From positions 558,001 to 622,000 of the forward strand of contig JAZGUH010000363.1 of the NCBI GenBank assembly GCA_037893225.1: a stretch of 64,000 bases of DNA, read 5' to 3'. Below the pieces are notes generated by a model. The model did no database searches and was not told the DNA's origin. It saw nothing but the letters and a program-made list of their open reading frames with translations. Both the position numbers and the translations under genes were made by a program. Below, piece by piece: positions 36,391 through 50,300 of this stretch. This DNA is from Hippasteria phrygiana. Taxonomy: Eukaryota > Echinodermata > Asteroidea > Valvatida > Goniasteridae. Numbering within the stretch: position 1 is the first letter of the stretch; each line of letters begins with the position of its first letter.

Positions 36391-36400
36391 TGCCAACTGA

Positions 36401-37813
36401 TAACTTATTGTTTACATCGGCGAGTATCTAGACCCTGTCCAAAGGCATTACTTAAAAATTAGAAATGGGGCCAGTCTGGAGGGTATCATGTTTTAATGGG
36501 CTTGTTCTAAAATGTTAAATTAGCAGGAAAAAAGGTTCTCCTAAGAAATCTTTTTGTAACTATATTTTGAAAAAAAATTAATAGTTACATTTAAACAACT
36601 ATATGCCGCAAATATATTTTCTTAGTTTTGTATATTAAATACCATCCAAATAATATTTATAACAGCGCCACCAACAGTTTAATCTGAGCCAACCAAAAGT
36701 TAGAAGTGCCACCCCTCACGCGTCACAGATGTCATCGTGCAATTTTTGTTTTACACAGGGTCTACGAAGCATAAATGAATGTTCACCTTGTTTTGTAGCT
36801 TTAAACACACCAACAATATTCTGGGCAACATGTTACAGAAGAATTTCCAAATACCAAGATTATTGTCTCAGAATCTCAGAAAGTTGACTGGATATCGCCG
36901 CTAGGCATCATCATCCAGTTAAAACCATGGAGGAATTTCTCTATGTTAAAACTATACATCACGATTTCCATCATGCATGGTAAACCATGTCACAGATAGA
37001 GAGCAAAAGTACGTACGTGTAGGGTCTGTATGGGTTCGCGACTGAAACAAAAATTCCTTTTTTTTTTAATGAACTAAACATGTTAAAACAAATTGCCAAA
37101 TTACTTCAACCGACTTAGAAAGTAGAATGTGCAAATAATGCAAAAACAAAGGAACAAACGTGATTGTTTCTGACTGTCCTTTTTTTTCTTTCTATTACAT
37201 GTAGTCCTACCGCGACCAATTCACTTCTGGACTAATAAAATAATATCAATCGGTCTGTAAAATATGTATTTTGAAGATTTTTGAGCTGGGTCCGTGCGGA
37301 CGGTAGGCCTGTCCAATTCTAATATCTACATTCAGTGTAAGGCAATTTGATATTTTTACAATGAGTACTGGGTCACAAAACACTGCCAAGCACATTTTTG
37401 GGAGTGACCGTCTTAAAAAAGTAAGGCAACATTAATGTTCGTTTAAAAGTGAAGTGTTTTGTTTTCATAATAGGAAATCTGTTTTCAGTCAGTGCACGGA
37501 TATACCGACTTTAATTATTTTTGCAGCGCGTATAATATGAATTCTGTGGGTTTCAGATTTTTCAATAGTTTAGGCTTGAGGTTTGCACAGGGAAGACGCC
37601 AGGGTTTTTTCTTTGATCCAGCAAGCAAATTCACTCTTATAGACATAATACAATGTATGAGTGTCGTTTCCATCCAGTTAATATGATAATGATTCTGTTG
37701 ATCTAAATTATGACCTATAAGAAATTCTGTTGAGCTAAATCATGAATTAATTAAGACCCAGTTATTGAGGATTACTTTTACTTTTTTTCTTTTTCGTTTC
37801 AGTGAACACTTAA
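36401..37813. other. No recognised feature
   Basis: AT-rich flanking DNA between FB-2 and the piggyBac element. The short open frame at 37492-37686 is not convincing. Confidence 0.45.
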
Positions 37814-37937
37814 ATGGGTGTCAAAAACGTCAATGAACGTGATACCACCATACCCATGAAAAATGTTAATGAGGCAAACGAACCTGTTAAAAAGAAGTCC
37901 AAACCCTTTGAACATAACGCTCAGGCTGAGATTGAAG
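37814..37937 (+). CDS. Candidate small coding exon, unrecognised
   Basis: A pyrimidine-rich acceptor (TTTCTTTTTCGTTTCAG) precedes ATG 37814 by 13 bp. The frame is hydrophilic (MGVKNVNERDTTIPMKNVNE, then KKKSKPFEH) and reaches a possible donor GAAG|GTGGGA after 37937; read through, it stops at 37987. The next ~100 bp lead straight to the TTAA of the piggyBac element, so a host gene could have been interrupted here. No family is recognised. Confidence 0.22.
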
Positions 37938-38316
37938 GTGGGAGTTTTTGCAATTTTAACGTTTCCTCAGTTCGGAAAAATTTATGAAGCTACGCGTCGA
38001 CTAAAACCAAATCAACTGACGAAAATTCGAAATTCCTTAGGTTAACCCTATCAATACCGCGCGCGCCACCTGGGCTCAATGTTGCATGGACGTTCGCTAC
38101 CATCGTGCTTGTTTGTCACAGGAATTTATAAGCTTTACACGACCAGCGTTCTCTGTTGGCACGAGCTACTATTGTTTGCAACTGAAATGTGAACAGCGCC
38201 CTCACTTTGGGCAGCGCTGTGCAGTTGGTTTTATACACTTACTTGAAAAGGCACGCGCGCGAAAGGCAGTTTGCATCATCCCCACGCGACGCCACTTTAT
38301 AATTATAGCCGCTATC

Positions 38317-41300
38317 ATGGCAGAAAACGCTTCCAAGATTTTGGAGGAAATCTTCGCAGATAGCGGTTCAGATATGTCCGATGATGAATCTTCTCTAGCG
38401 ACATCTGACGACAGTGATGGCGAAGCTATGCAAACTTCGTCAACTTCGTCGGGAAAGCCAAACTTCAGGTAGGGAGGTTCATAAAACTTAAAAGGTTCAA
38501 CTTGGCTAGTCTCGAAATGTTTCGCATCCGTCATTCATGTCTATAAAAATATTACTGGGCTACTGTAATGTAACCTTTGCTTTTTAATGTTCTTTCGCGG
38601 GGAAAATCATAAAAAGCACTGAACGTTTAAGTTTGAAATCCAATTAGAAATTGATGAAAATATTGAATTTGTACCTGAAGTATGCAAAGTCAAGTGTGAT
38701 GATTTTGCATCCAAATCAAAGTTCAGATAGGACAGCAAATGCAATGCTGAAAAAAAAAACACATTTCAATTCCACTGAATTGGGCCTTATTCAATTACTA
38801 AAAAAAAGACTGGCGGCAATAATAATCTATAAAAAGGAGGAGATTTGAATGTAATTAAAAACTACAATTTGTATTAATTAATGTACATGTACCCCCGAAA
38901 TCAAAATATTAATCACAATTTCCTATAAGAACATTGGTCTACAAATGAACAGCAGCCTCGTACATGTTTCTGAATGTCCGTATTTTTACTTGTTCGCTAA
39001 GAATAAGATTGATAAGTAAGATACTAGAAATATTAACTACAATCTGTGTCTTATGTGAATTTAGGGATAAAAGGCCTACAGCAATTAAATCATGGCTGCA
39101 CTTATTTCAGTGGGAACACTAGATATGAGCATCCAAAAACAGCATTGTATGGACAGTTTTGTCATTAAAGGTAATACAACATTTGCGACCACCCACCCCC
39201 CCCCCCCCCCCCACCCCACACAGACAAGAAAAAAAAACTACCTCATTATTATGAATGACCGTACTTGACAGTCAAGAATAGCCTCGAGCATCCTGTGAAA
39301 TCAGGGCACCTGGTGTGCTGTTCTGTTTAACCAAACTGACATTTTGTAGCAATTTCCAAAGATGGTTGGCCAACCGGCGTCCAAACAAATACTAAACCCC
39401 GGATCAATCCGTTGGACCCAAAAAACAAAAGCTAATGTTGTATCCCAGCTAGCACCAGACGGTTGGCCCAGGCTTGGCCCAGGCGTGGCAAAATCTGGCA
39501 TGGGTTGGCCCAGCCGTGCCAACCCAGGGCCAGTGCTGGCCCACAGCTGGCATCATTTCCTAATATAAACTGGCTATTGCCAGCTCTGGGCCAGTGCTGG
39601 GCCAGTCTGGGCACCACGTGAAGTCGTTTTTAGAGGGTTTTGTTTTGTTTTGTTTTGTTTTGTTTTGTTTTGTTTTGTTTTGTTTTGTTTTGTTTTGTTT
39701 TGTTTTGTTTTGTTTTGTTTTGTTTTGTTTTGTTTTGTTTTGTTTTGTTTTGTTTTGTTTTGTTTTGTTTTGTTTTGTTTTGTTTTGTTTTGTTTTGTTT
39801 GCCGGGGTGTAGGTTTTTTTTTTTTGGGGGGGGGGGGGTTGTTTGTTTTGTTGTTATTTGCCTTTTTTTTTTTTTTTTTAATTGTTTTTCGAATAAAAAA
39901 ATATACCTTGTATATACCCAGAAGCAAATATGGATTAAAATAAAATCAACGAAATTAAAGTACTCCTAAAAACAGTTGCTTTTTTGTGGTGTTTGTTGTT
40001 TAATGAAGGCCCTACTTGTCTTAGCGCATGAACACATTGCACATGTTGCACCGGCCGCCTTTGCAAATTCAATTAAAAAAATTTACAAGAGATCATTAAA
40101 CCTTTTAAAAACATGTAAAACGATTATGCTACAGCATATTTTTTTAAGTTTAATATTATTTTTAGTAAGTTAAAATTGTGCTAAAAATTTAAAATATATC
40201 ATGAAAATCAGTTATTTATTTGAATCTCTAGAATTCATACGCTAAGCTTAAGTCAGTTGAGTATGTCTGGTTCCCTAATCAACATTTACTGTTGAGTATA
40301 GTAATTTCTACGGGAACCAGACTCTTTCCCTCCATGCCGGTTTGCTGGTTGTCGACGCCGTACGTGCCTCAAAACTTCCCTGAATCTTTCTTCATCCTTC
40401 ATTATTCTTACCCGATTGTGGTAAATTCTAAGGTAATTACAATCCATTGAAGAAGTGGATAATCTTAATTCTTGGATGTTTACTTACATCTAACAAAACA
40501 TGTTTATTTATTCCTCATTGCTCAATCCTGCTGCTGACGTGTGCATACGTTTGTACATGTAGGAATCCTGCTGACAGTGCACTATTCATGCTATTGTGGG
40601 TGTACATACACGTGTGCAGAAACTCTCTTTTCCCTCCATGCCTGTTTGATGGTATGACACTGTGCCTTAATCTTTCTTCATTCTTCATTATTCTTACCTG
40701 ATTAAGGTAACAAGCATCTGAACTAGTCGGTAAGGTGGATTATTTACTTACAAAGCATCAAAACATGCAAGTTTTATTCCTCTCGTGGCCATTGCCGTAT
40801 TGCTCAATCTAAGCCTGGTTGTGCATGTAATGTACATACATGTACAGTGTAGGCCTGTGAGTCTGTGGCATTTTATGTACATATAGAAGTGGTACTGGTA
40901 GGGCATATTTTCGTAGTTGAACATGGAAAGCCAGTGATTAGGACCAATCTTTATTTTTCTGCCTGCAATTGCCCTGTGTACTTGTGTCATTGGTCTGGTT
41001 TACAAATTCATCATTCTCTACAAGGCTAAACTTCTCAACTTTTTTCCAAAACATTTTCTATTTACATGTAGGCTTATTTTTTGTTGGCATCAGTGGATTA
41101 ATTTCACTTCATTTAGTACATTTTATAGGCCTAACAAGTTGAAGTCCAATACATGTATGCATACTGGTGTGTAAATGTCCAGACACTGTGAGCATGAAGC
41201 GTATTAGGTATGGTGACTCCTATTGGACAAAGCGTCGACGAATCAAAGAAAATACTGTTGCTGCAATGCGAGAAGTGGAAAAATTGTTAAATCGGGAAGA

Positions 41301-44300
41301 AGATGATGATGCTGCAGTTGAACAAATATACCCAGATCTTGATGAAGATGAAACCAGCTCAAACGAGACCGAAGATAATAACGTAGTTGTAGGCTTGGAA
41401 AAATGTATCTTTGAGTGCCGTGAGCATACAAAACTTGATGAGAGAGACAGCAATGATATTGCCCCTGCCCTGTATCATACATGTACTGATCAATTGCAGT
41501 CTTCAGAAAACACTGAGTCTGTTTTGGCGTCATGTTCTGGTGTTGAAAATACTTCAGAAGATACAAGTGATACTTCAAGTTGGCATTCTTATGCTGCGTC
41601 AGACATATCAGATTGTGACTCTGAGACAGATGCACAAGCAGAAGAGGCTTTGATTCCTGATGAAAAACAACTGTCTTCCAGGTTGGCAAATTGGGCAACA
41701 GAATGTAATATTGCACATGAGCACATTCGTAAACTTCTGAAAATATTGCATGTTCCTCACCCAGAATTGCCAACAGATCCCAGAACACTACTTGGTACAC
41801 CAAAGCATTGCAAAGTCCAGGAAATTGCTGGTGGTCTTTATTACCACTTTGGTGTAGCAAATGGAATTTCCAGTATTCTGCAATCGGTTGATGAAAACTG
41901 TCCAGGAAGAGTTCATGTTCAGATCAACATTGATGGCCTCCCTCTCTTCAAAAGCTCAAAAGTGCAATTTTGGCCAATTTTAGGTAGAATTGTTGAGTAT
42001 GAAGAGTGTCCTCCTTTCACCATTGGGCTGTTCAGTGGCCAGGGAAAGCCGAACAATATCAAAGAATTCCTCTTTGACTTTGTTGAAGAAATGAAAGAAA
42101 TTGAAGTAAATGGTGTGCATGTTGAAGGGTCTGAATGTAATGTAGAGGTAAAGCTGTCCTGTTTCATTTGCGATGCACCTGCAAGGGCATTTGTAAAGCA
42201 AGTTAAAAGCCACAATGGTTATTATGGATGTGAACGCTGTGTACAACGAGGCTCTTGGGTCGACAAGGTTACATTTCCTCTGACTAACTCATGCCTACGC
42301 ACTGATGAAAGCTACAGTCAAGTGTTGGATTCTGAGCACCATTGTGGCCCAGTTCCTTCTCCTCTGTGTGAGTTGTCTGTTGGCATGGTCACTCAGTTTG
42401 TCCTTGACCCCATGCATTTGGTTTACCTTGGGGTAACCAGAAGACTTATATGGCTTTGGATGAAAGGTCCAGTAGTTGCGAGTTGTCGAGTTGGTGGTAA
42501 AAGTGTTGCTGCAATATCAAAAATGTTGCTTTCATTTCACTCATATATTCCTCGTGAATTTGCAAGAAAATGTCGATCTCTTAGTGAAGTAGACCGCTGG
42601 AAAGCCACCGAGTTCAGGCAGTTCCTCTTGTACAGTGCCATTGTTGCACTGAAAAACAACATCCCTGATATTCCTTACAGGCATTTTTTGCTTCTTTTTG
42701 TCGGTATCTTCTGCTTATCTAATTCGCTTTACTGTGTAACGCATTGTGATTATGCTAATGAACTTCTCCATATGTTTGTCGACCAGTTCGGAGATATCTA
42801 TGGAAAAAACATGCTTGTTTACAATGTTCATTCCTTGGTGCACACAGCTGCAGATGTAGAACGCTTTGGGGCTCTTGACTCCTTCTCAGCATTTCCCTTT
42901 GAAAGCTTCCTGGGTAGGCTGAAAAAATTGCTGAGGAAACCAAATGCTCCTTTAATTCAAGTTGTTAAGAGGATTACTGAAAGAAAGTTGCACAAAGTCA
43001 ACATTTTTACAAGTAGTAGTACAGCTCTACAAGCTCTTGGAAAGAAACACAAACATGGCCCACTTCCTTATGAATACAGGGACTTACACCAGTACAGAAG
43101 TATCCGGCATAAGGGATTGTATTTTTCGGCAGAAAATACAGATAACTGCATACAAGTTGGCACACAGATTGGTCTAATAAGAAACATCATAAAGTCCCAA
43201 AGTTCAAACACCATTCTTCTTTGTGAGCCTTTCACATCAGTGACAGATTTTTTTGATTATCCTTTGGTTTCATCTCATCTTGGGGTTCATCAGGTTTCAA
43301 AACTTTCTGGATCACTTGTTTCTGTGTCTATTGATGAAGTTACCTGTAAGTACATTCGACTTCCATTTGTTGGTGAGCATATCATTATTCCGTTACAGCA
43401 TAAGCTTTGTTAGTTTTGTTTTGAGTGACCGAGCATAACCTGATCACTGGCTTGAAATGTGCAACTTCTCCTTTTTTTCTGCGCGATAATTATCTGGATC
43501 ATTTCTCCTAATTGGTTTATGATATGAACTTGTAACGTGAACATATATCGATCCTGAGTGGTGCATATTTTACTCTATGATACACATGTACATGTATCCT
43601 ATCTGAAATTAATCACTGTATCCTTTTTTGACTGCTGTCACCAAACCGGAAATAACGCGGACATGTACTTAATTGATGTACTGAAATGTATGTCCCAAAA
43701 GATTTTTTTCCAAATCAACAAATAGTGGAAATGCTAAAAAACAAAAATTAACTGGGCCAATGTCTAATGAAAGAGTTGTCTGCCCAAAGACTTGTTTGTA
43801 ACACGTCATCGTCAAGTCGTGGCTGGGAGATCTCCAGCAACACGGGAAAACACATTTGGAAAAAACAAAATCCACATTTTGAAAAAAGGTTCTAGTTTCC
43901 TCAATATGAGCTTGAATGGTTTATTGCAGTTAAGTATTTTTTTTTTACAAATATCTACAGTGAATCAACATTTCTTTGGCATTTGTGCTCTATATTTGAG
44001 GGCATGTCGATGTCATCAGACTTGGACGACTATCTTGTTGTCGAATTTACTGATGACAATAGAGTGGCAGTCATTGCCTCAAATTGGCTGGAGGGTACGA
44101 GGTGTGCTGTTTGGCCTCCATACAATGAGGACGGTCGAGTAAGAAATGCAGCTAAAAGGAGGGAGGTGCCAGGAGACACATGGAAGGCATTTCCCATCCA
44201 AGAGCCTTACCACTATGAGACAGGTAAGAGTTCTAGTACCATATATCTTTCAGTCTGATGTATTTTAATGCACAATACCAGCACAAGTCAACAGAACATC

Positions 44301-47300
44301 ATTTATATTCAGCAAGATCTACATGAACTTGGTCCTTCCTAAGTCAACGCATGCAGTTCCTTTTTTTTTTTTGCTGAGAAATCTAGAAAATTCATTTCAG
44401 CCTTATGCTACACATAAGTGTCACATACATATCAAATTTACTCAATAGAAGTCTGAACAAGCTCAGCCTTTGAAAACAGTTTGTGGTTCTGATAATTTTG
44501 ACCTTAAACAAAGTGAAGGTTTATAACCCTAAACCCCCAGGGTGTGTGGAAATTCGTATTGATATTGATGGATTTAATATAGACACATTACTAGTTAGCA
44601 ATTGAATCCCTCTAATATAATGACATGATTAGGCAATCATGCATGTTCAAGTGTTTTTTCATTTTTCTGAAGCAGTCTCAAATGTACATCTATCAGTCAC
44701 AGATACACACGTACATGTACCTGTGAACTTTTTTATTTGTGGTCTAAATGTGTTATTTTAATCTGTGCAAATAGACGATTGGGAAAAGGCTGTGAGCAAG
44801 TGCCGAAAGTTGGAGCAGGATGGTACGGTGGAGTCGACTGACCAAGAAAACTTAGGGCGTTCCAAGAGACGTAAGAGGTAAAGTATTGGGACATCAGTAT
44901 TTTATGTTGCAGTCTCCATGCACGCGCAAGCTTAAGCATGTCCATGTTTGCTTAAGCTTGCATACACATGGTGATTTCTATTGTGATGTCACTGATTTAA
45001 GGAACTTTTTTCCTCAGTGGTTAAACATGCTTTTCCTGTGCTTACTGTCAACAGTCTCTGTGAAATGACGGAGGCTGTATTAAGCACAAAATCAGCTGTT
45101 AAGCGGCACTATGAAATTGGGTCCAGGTATGAGATATCTTTTGATGCCGCAGATTGTACGCAATTTAAAAAGGGCCTCTCTATTGTTGGCATATACATGT
45201 ATGTATGTACATGCTTTTTTGTATGTGCCCCCCTATTACGCCACTGAAGGCTGAAACAGATACAAACTTTTTTGAAAAGGCTCTGAATTTATGAAGGGGA
45301 AATATCATTGCCTTGCTGCAGGAACAATCCTAATGCATTCAACTGCAGCAAATACATTTAAAAGTTCAAATTTAAGTAATAAGTTTTCTCCTTTCAGTCA
45401 GCCATGAATGTCTTTAATTTCAACAGATCCCCAGTAAGATTTGGAAGATCCAGGTCCCCTAGTCCCTGTATGTCCACATTCAAAAGAATCAGACGTGCTC
45501 CACGGGATGTTGACGACTCATCCGATGAAGAGGCATGTACACCTCGTAGATATTCACAACCTCCGCCCCCACCGCCACCACAACCTTCAAGATCCATGTC
45601 AGGTGAGGCTAAATTGGATTAGATGATGATTTGGAATTAGGATTCAACTTTTTTGAGGGATCCACACCCTGTAAATATGTGAAAATGTTTTGCTTGCACA
45701 AAAAACTGCACAGTAAACATGTTATGTGGGCGCATAGTAATTGGGAATGGATTCTGAATGGGGTTATTCATTGCCGGGAATTGGAATTGATTCCAAGCTG
45801 TCATAATTCCCATGACCTTGCAATTAAGCTATATTAACTTATGGTCAATATACGATTTTGTCGCATGTTGTCAGTTATTGATATTTTTTCAAACTGGTTG
45901 TTTTACATAGAATGATCTGCGGTTGCATGTATTTCTTGCACTGTGAATTATCTGTTCCAGAACTTAATGAGGCCTCTTTGTTTTACAGTCTTGCAATACT
46001 CCCAAGAACGAAATGAGACACCTCGTAGACGTGGGAGTGGAACTCCTGGACATTCAACCCCAAATGGTATGAATGTTACAAATACATGTATATCTATTCA
46101 TATATCGGCATTTTTTTTCAATCAAAAAGCAATGTGACCAATCTTACTTAAATTAAACAAATTGAATGCACCTTATCGATTTTCAGTCCGCATCCAAACC
46201 GATAGGCATGGTATGGTGTCGGTTGCAGCTTTGGAGCCTATTCTAAGTAAGTAAAATTGCATGACAGCATCAAATAATTTGCATGGCAGCACCAAAGAAT
46301 TGATCTTGTATCATCTACATGTACAGTCACATGCATAAATTTGTTTAACTCAACTAACCGGCATGCATCATGCTCTAATTTACAACTGAATCAACTAGAT
46401 TTGGGTCATTCCATAAAGTTGGGGTCCAACAGTGTGACTTTTTTGGTGACCCTGTCACACCTGATCTGTGTAATTTACTAATTTCCACCAAGTATTAATT
46501 CCACATTATTTTGTACTTGTTTGGAGATAGAAGGCATTAAAGAATGGTTACCGGTTAAAATAAGTCATTGAGTAAATTAAAACAAGGAGCCACTGTTACG
46601 CACAAACATGTCTGGCGTGGCCAAGACAGAGACGAATTATTGAAACTCCTGCTCTCTGGGAAAGACATAAATAGTTGGCCGCCGGACGTTTAGTGAAAGG
46701 AAGAATGAGGATCGGCTTTGTTGATGATGACTTTAACAAATCCCTCCCCCCCCCCCTTATAAGTTCAGACTCGTTTGCGGCTATTTGTTGGAATGATCAA
46801 ACCATCAAAGAATCCACTGATTATTCTTCTAACGTAGCCCGCACATACCGGGACTGTCATCTTGCAGAAATAGTGGCTAAAACTGACTCCCTCGAAGCGT
46901 AGTCCACCTTAAAAAAGAAAGAAATTACGCCTCAGGTGGGTCAGTCACAAATCCACATGGCTGGCATACCCACTAACCAATTCGTAAATATACAAGGATA
47001 ATTTCTGCAAGACCAGTCACCTACGTAAAAACCGATCATGAAACTTCGCTCAACAGAATCTTTCGCCCTCTAACCTTTCCCACAAATAGAAATAGAATGG
47101 AAAGAGAGAGTAATGATTTTGTTGATGCCTTTAACAACCCCCACCCTCCCTCTCCCCTAAACGAATTTTGACTCACTGCGGCTATTTCCTGAAATGATCA
47201 AGAAATTAAGAAAAAATGATCATTACTTGAATTTTGCCTGCACACACCGGTTCTTTCTTTCTTGCTTCTTTCAAAATTTAAAAGCGCCTTGTCTTGTAAA

Positions 47301-50300
47301 GAACAACAAATTTAACCAAAATGAACAATCGGTTAACCAAGGCCCTGAAACAAAAGTTCCATCACATTGACTCAAAATCGTAACATATAGTCTGCATGTA
47401 TGATTACGCCCCCTCCCAATAAACACAAAAACATTGACGTGTCATCAATACAAAGGTCTATTGCTGTTAAAATGTTTCTAGGCTCCATATTCAAGACTTT
47501 GGAGGAGATCAAAGTGGAGCTGCGAGCCCTGAAAAAAATCAGACGGGTTGAGCCAAACAGTGGCAACAGGACTGAGGAATTACCGTTCGACCTATTTCCA
47601 CTGAAGACGATGGAAGAACTCCTCAAGTTCGAGGAACGACTTCAAAATGAAGACTTCTTGGGTCAGGTGGTAAGTATTTTCATAACTTGAAGCTAAAGGA
47701 ATGTTTGTATTACACAAATTGTAGCTGATTTGATGTTTCTGCTGATTTAAAGTGTAGAAAATGAAATCTACATAACTCATATGGATATTAAAACTGAAAA
47801 AAAATGTTAAAATCCATTGGCCCAGTAAAAAAATATTGTATATTTATCTAAGCATCAGTTCTCTGGGACAGCATTTCTAACAGACTATTACAAAAACCTG
47901 AAGCTATGATATAAGCCGCAGACTTGTTGAACATGCACTTTTCCCATAAGAGTTGCATATGGTTCATGTTGCTCGTATCCTTAAAAAAACATTTAAAATA
48001 TAGGTTTCCAAAATTCCCAATGAATTTTGGCTATTGGAAGGAAAATAAAAGTGTACGTGTCAATTTTAACTTTCCCCTTTTTAAACTTTGCATTATATTT
48101 AGATAAGACTACTTGGGGTATATACCGGCCGTACGCCAAAGGAGGAGGTATATAATATCCTCAACAACGTCTTGGACAACCATGTTGTGGGGCTGTTCAA
48201 TTTGTCTGGGAAAGGGCACAAAAAGAAGAAGGCCTTTCAAGTCCTCCGACTCTACAAAGTCATTAAAAGTGAGTATATACAGCAAACTGGTGTCTTTATA
48301 CTTTTCACTCTAAAAACTAAGAAACCCCGAACCAGCAAATTGTTTTCCATACAAGATGTAGTTCATGTGATCATATGTAAGTTTTTGTTGCTTGTACATT
48401 CTAATACATTTTCCCCTCCAGAATGAACTCTCTGTGTATTGACAATATTTAAAATTCAGTAAATTCGATAAAATGAATTGTGGCCTATTTGGGGCTTCGC
48501 ATCTGCACATGAACAAATTAAAGGTAGTGTATACGATTGGTAATCCAATTTTTTTGGGGCTGAATTATTACGAAATACCTTACTAGACACTAAGTGAATA
48601 GAAGTCTCACTCGTCATCAAGAAAAGTAGAAATTTATACCGTTTTCCAACAATTTCCAGCTGGAAATCGTTGGAAAACTGCCCTGTATCCTTTAGTCAAG
48701 GCTCGCGTGGCTACCCGGACAAGTGGCGTGCCCGAACAAACTGGCATTCGGGGCGCGTCACGCGTAGCAACGCACGCCTTGACTAAAGGCTATCATCCGC
48801 CCGACAGTTGAGAACGAGCGCCGTTTTTCTCTCGTTTTTTTCGCCATCCAACAACGCAGAACTTTAAACAGGTCAGTGGAACAATATGTCCTATAAAATA
48901 CTAACTCCCAAATCCGCCCATTTTTGAAAATTGCAGCAATGACCAATCATGTACACTACCTTTAAAATGCCCTTTTTTCTGTTACAGAAAAAAAGTCTGC
49001 AATTTTAGAAAAGAAATCTCCTGTATGCTTATGCAAATGTACATGTAGTCATGTTTGTTTTCGTTTTAGCTATAATTGCCAAACGCTACCCAAACATGCC
49101 CGACCAAGAATTTCGTGACAAGGTGAGCGACTTCTTGGGAGGATCTGGTGACAGAGATGGGGGCAGAAAACTTCGTCAGGAGCAAGCCAACACGGCAGTC
49201 CAAGCACCACACGAGGAAGACTAAAGACTTTTTTTTTTTTTCGGGGGGGGGGGGGGGTGTTTGTTTAGGTTTTGGCCGATTGTTGAAAATACAATTTTCA
49301 GGTTATAAACAGGTTGTGCAACAATTATGGATTCCATTTATAACAAGGAAAACTTTCGGAAATCCCAAGTGCCTTCACTACTTTCTTGTTTTAACCCGGA
49401 AATTTTAGGTCCCAAATATTTTTTTCCCCAATTTTCATTGCATTCCTGATGCAATTTAATGTTATAAGACTGGTCTAATGAAGAACAGTTTAGGTTCCAA
49501 GTCTTGGTTTTGCATTATCCTGATAGAACAAGGTTCTTGTAAGATAATCTGTGAAGTAATTTGTTATACAACTGTCTGCTTAAAATGTGGAAACTTCAGG
49601 TTCTAAGTGCGATTTTGTCTGCTTTGAATTTTTGATAGCACAAGTTACTTACTATAAAGGAGTAAAGTATTATACATTCTGCAGCTGACATAAGAAATTT
49701 GGGTTTCAAGTCAGGCAGGCATGCCCATGTTTTGATAACATAATGTGACCTAACACATATCCAACTTTTGCATTCTATTTTTAATTTGTGGGGAATTTGT
49801 TTTATGTACACTGTTGACTTTAATCCTGTAATGTACAGAAAAATGTTTGTGGTGCGACTGAACGAGTATGTAAAACTTTTAGATACAAGTTAAAACATTT
49901 TTTTTGTATAGGCTATTTCAGCATTTCATAGGTGAAATGTCTTCGGGATAAAATAATTGACTTGGTGTTTATGCAATGTTACGTGAAGGCACCAGGTGTG
50001 CTGTCGTTTTTAGGAAAAGTGGAAATATATATCGTTTTCCAATGATTTCCAGCTTGAAATCGTTGGGACAACTGCCCTGTTCCCTTTAGTCAAGGCGCGC
50101 GTGGCGCACCCATACTCTGGACATGCTGGCATTCGGGGCGTGCAACGTGCACCTTGACTAAAGGCTATCATCCGCACGACTGTTAAAAGCTAGCGCCGTT
50201 TTTCTCGCATTTTTTTCTGCCATCCAAACAACGCAAAACGATTTTTCCTGTAAAATACTAACCCCAAAATCCGTCCATTTCTGAAAATTGCAACAATGAC

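Larger units (their letters stand above)
19526..36400. mobile_element. 16.9-kb giant foldback element (FB-2) with protease gene
   Basis: The element 19536-36390 lies between perfect 10-bp direct repeats TGCCAACTGA (19526-19535 and 36391-36400). Its ends are inverted: CCTGGCGGAAGCTAGC on the left and the complement on the right. If one more base (A/T) is given to each end, the duplication is 8 bp (GCCAACTG); both readings fit. Each arm has a ~385-bp outer domain with 12-bp GCGATTCAGCCC repeats, then a long array of 188-201-bp units. The interior 26785-31450 carries a 942-aa gene and remnants of a second gene. The architecture matches Foldback/TU-type elements, which are linked to MULE-like transposases; membership here is an inference. 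Confidence 0.9.

Noticed and set aside
19526..36400. LTR retrotransposon
   Set aside because: The terminal repeats are inverted, not direct, and there is no gag, protease, reverse transcriptase or integrase.
38086..38316. Longer N-terminus for the piggyBac protein (start at 38086)
   Set aside because: The upstream part is cysteine/arginine-rich and unlike the acidic N-termini of this family; ATG 38317 gives the expected start, so the upstream part is more likely 5' UTR.
39594..39969. Phenylalanine/cysteine- or lysine/threonine-rich open frames
   Set aside because: They are readings of the (TTTTG)n microsatellite.
41167..41193. Start of the CACTA-like transposase at 41167
   Set aside because: The codon there is GTG; the first ATG in frame is 41194.
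41243..41860. 205-aa minus-strand frame opposite the CACTA-like transposase
   Set aside because: It is antisense to an intact conserved transposase; its composition reflects the codons of the other strand.
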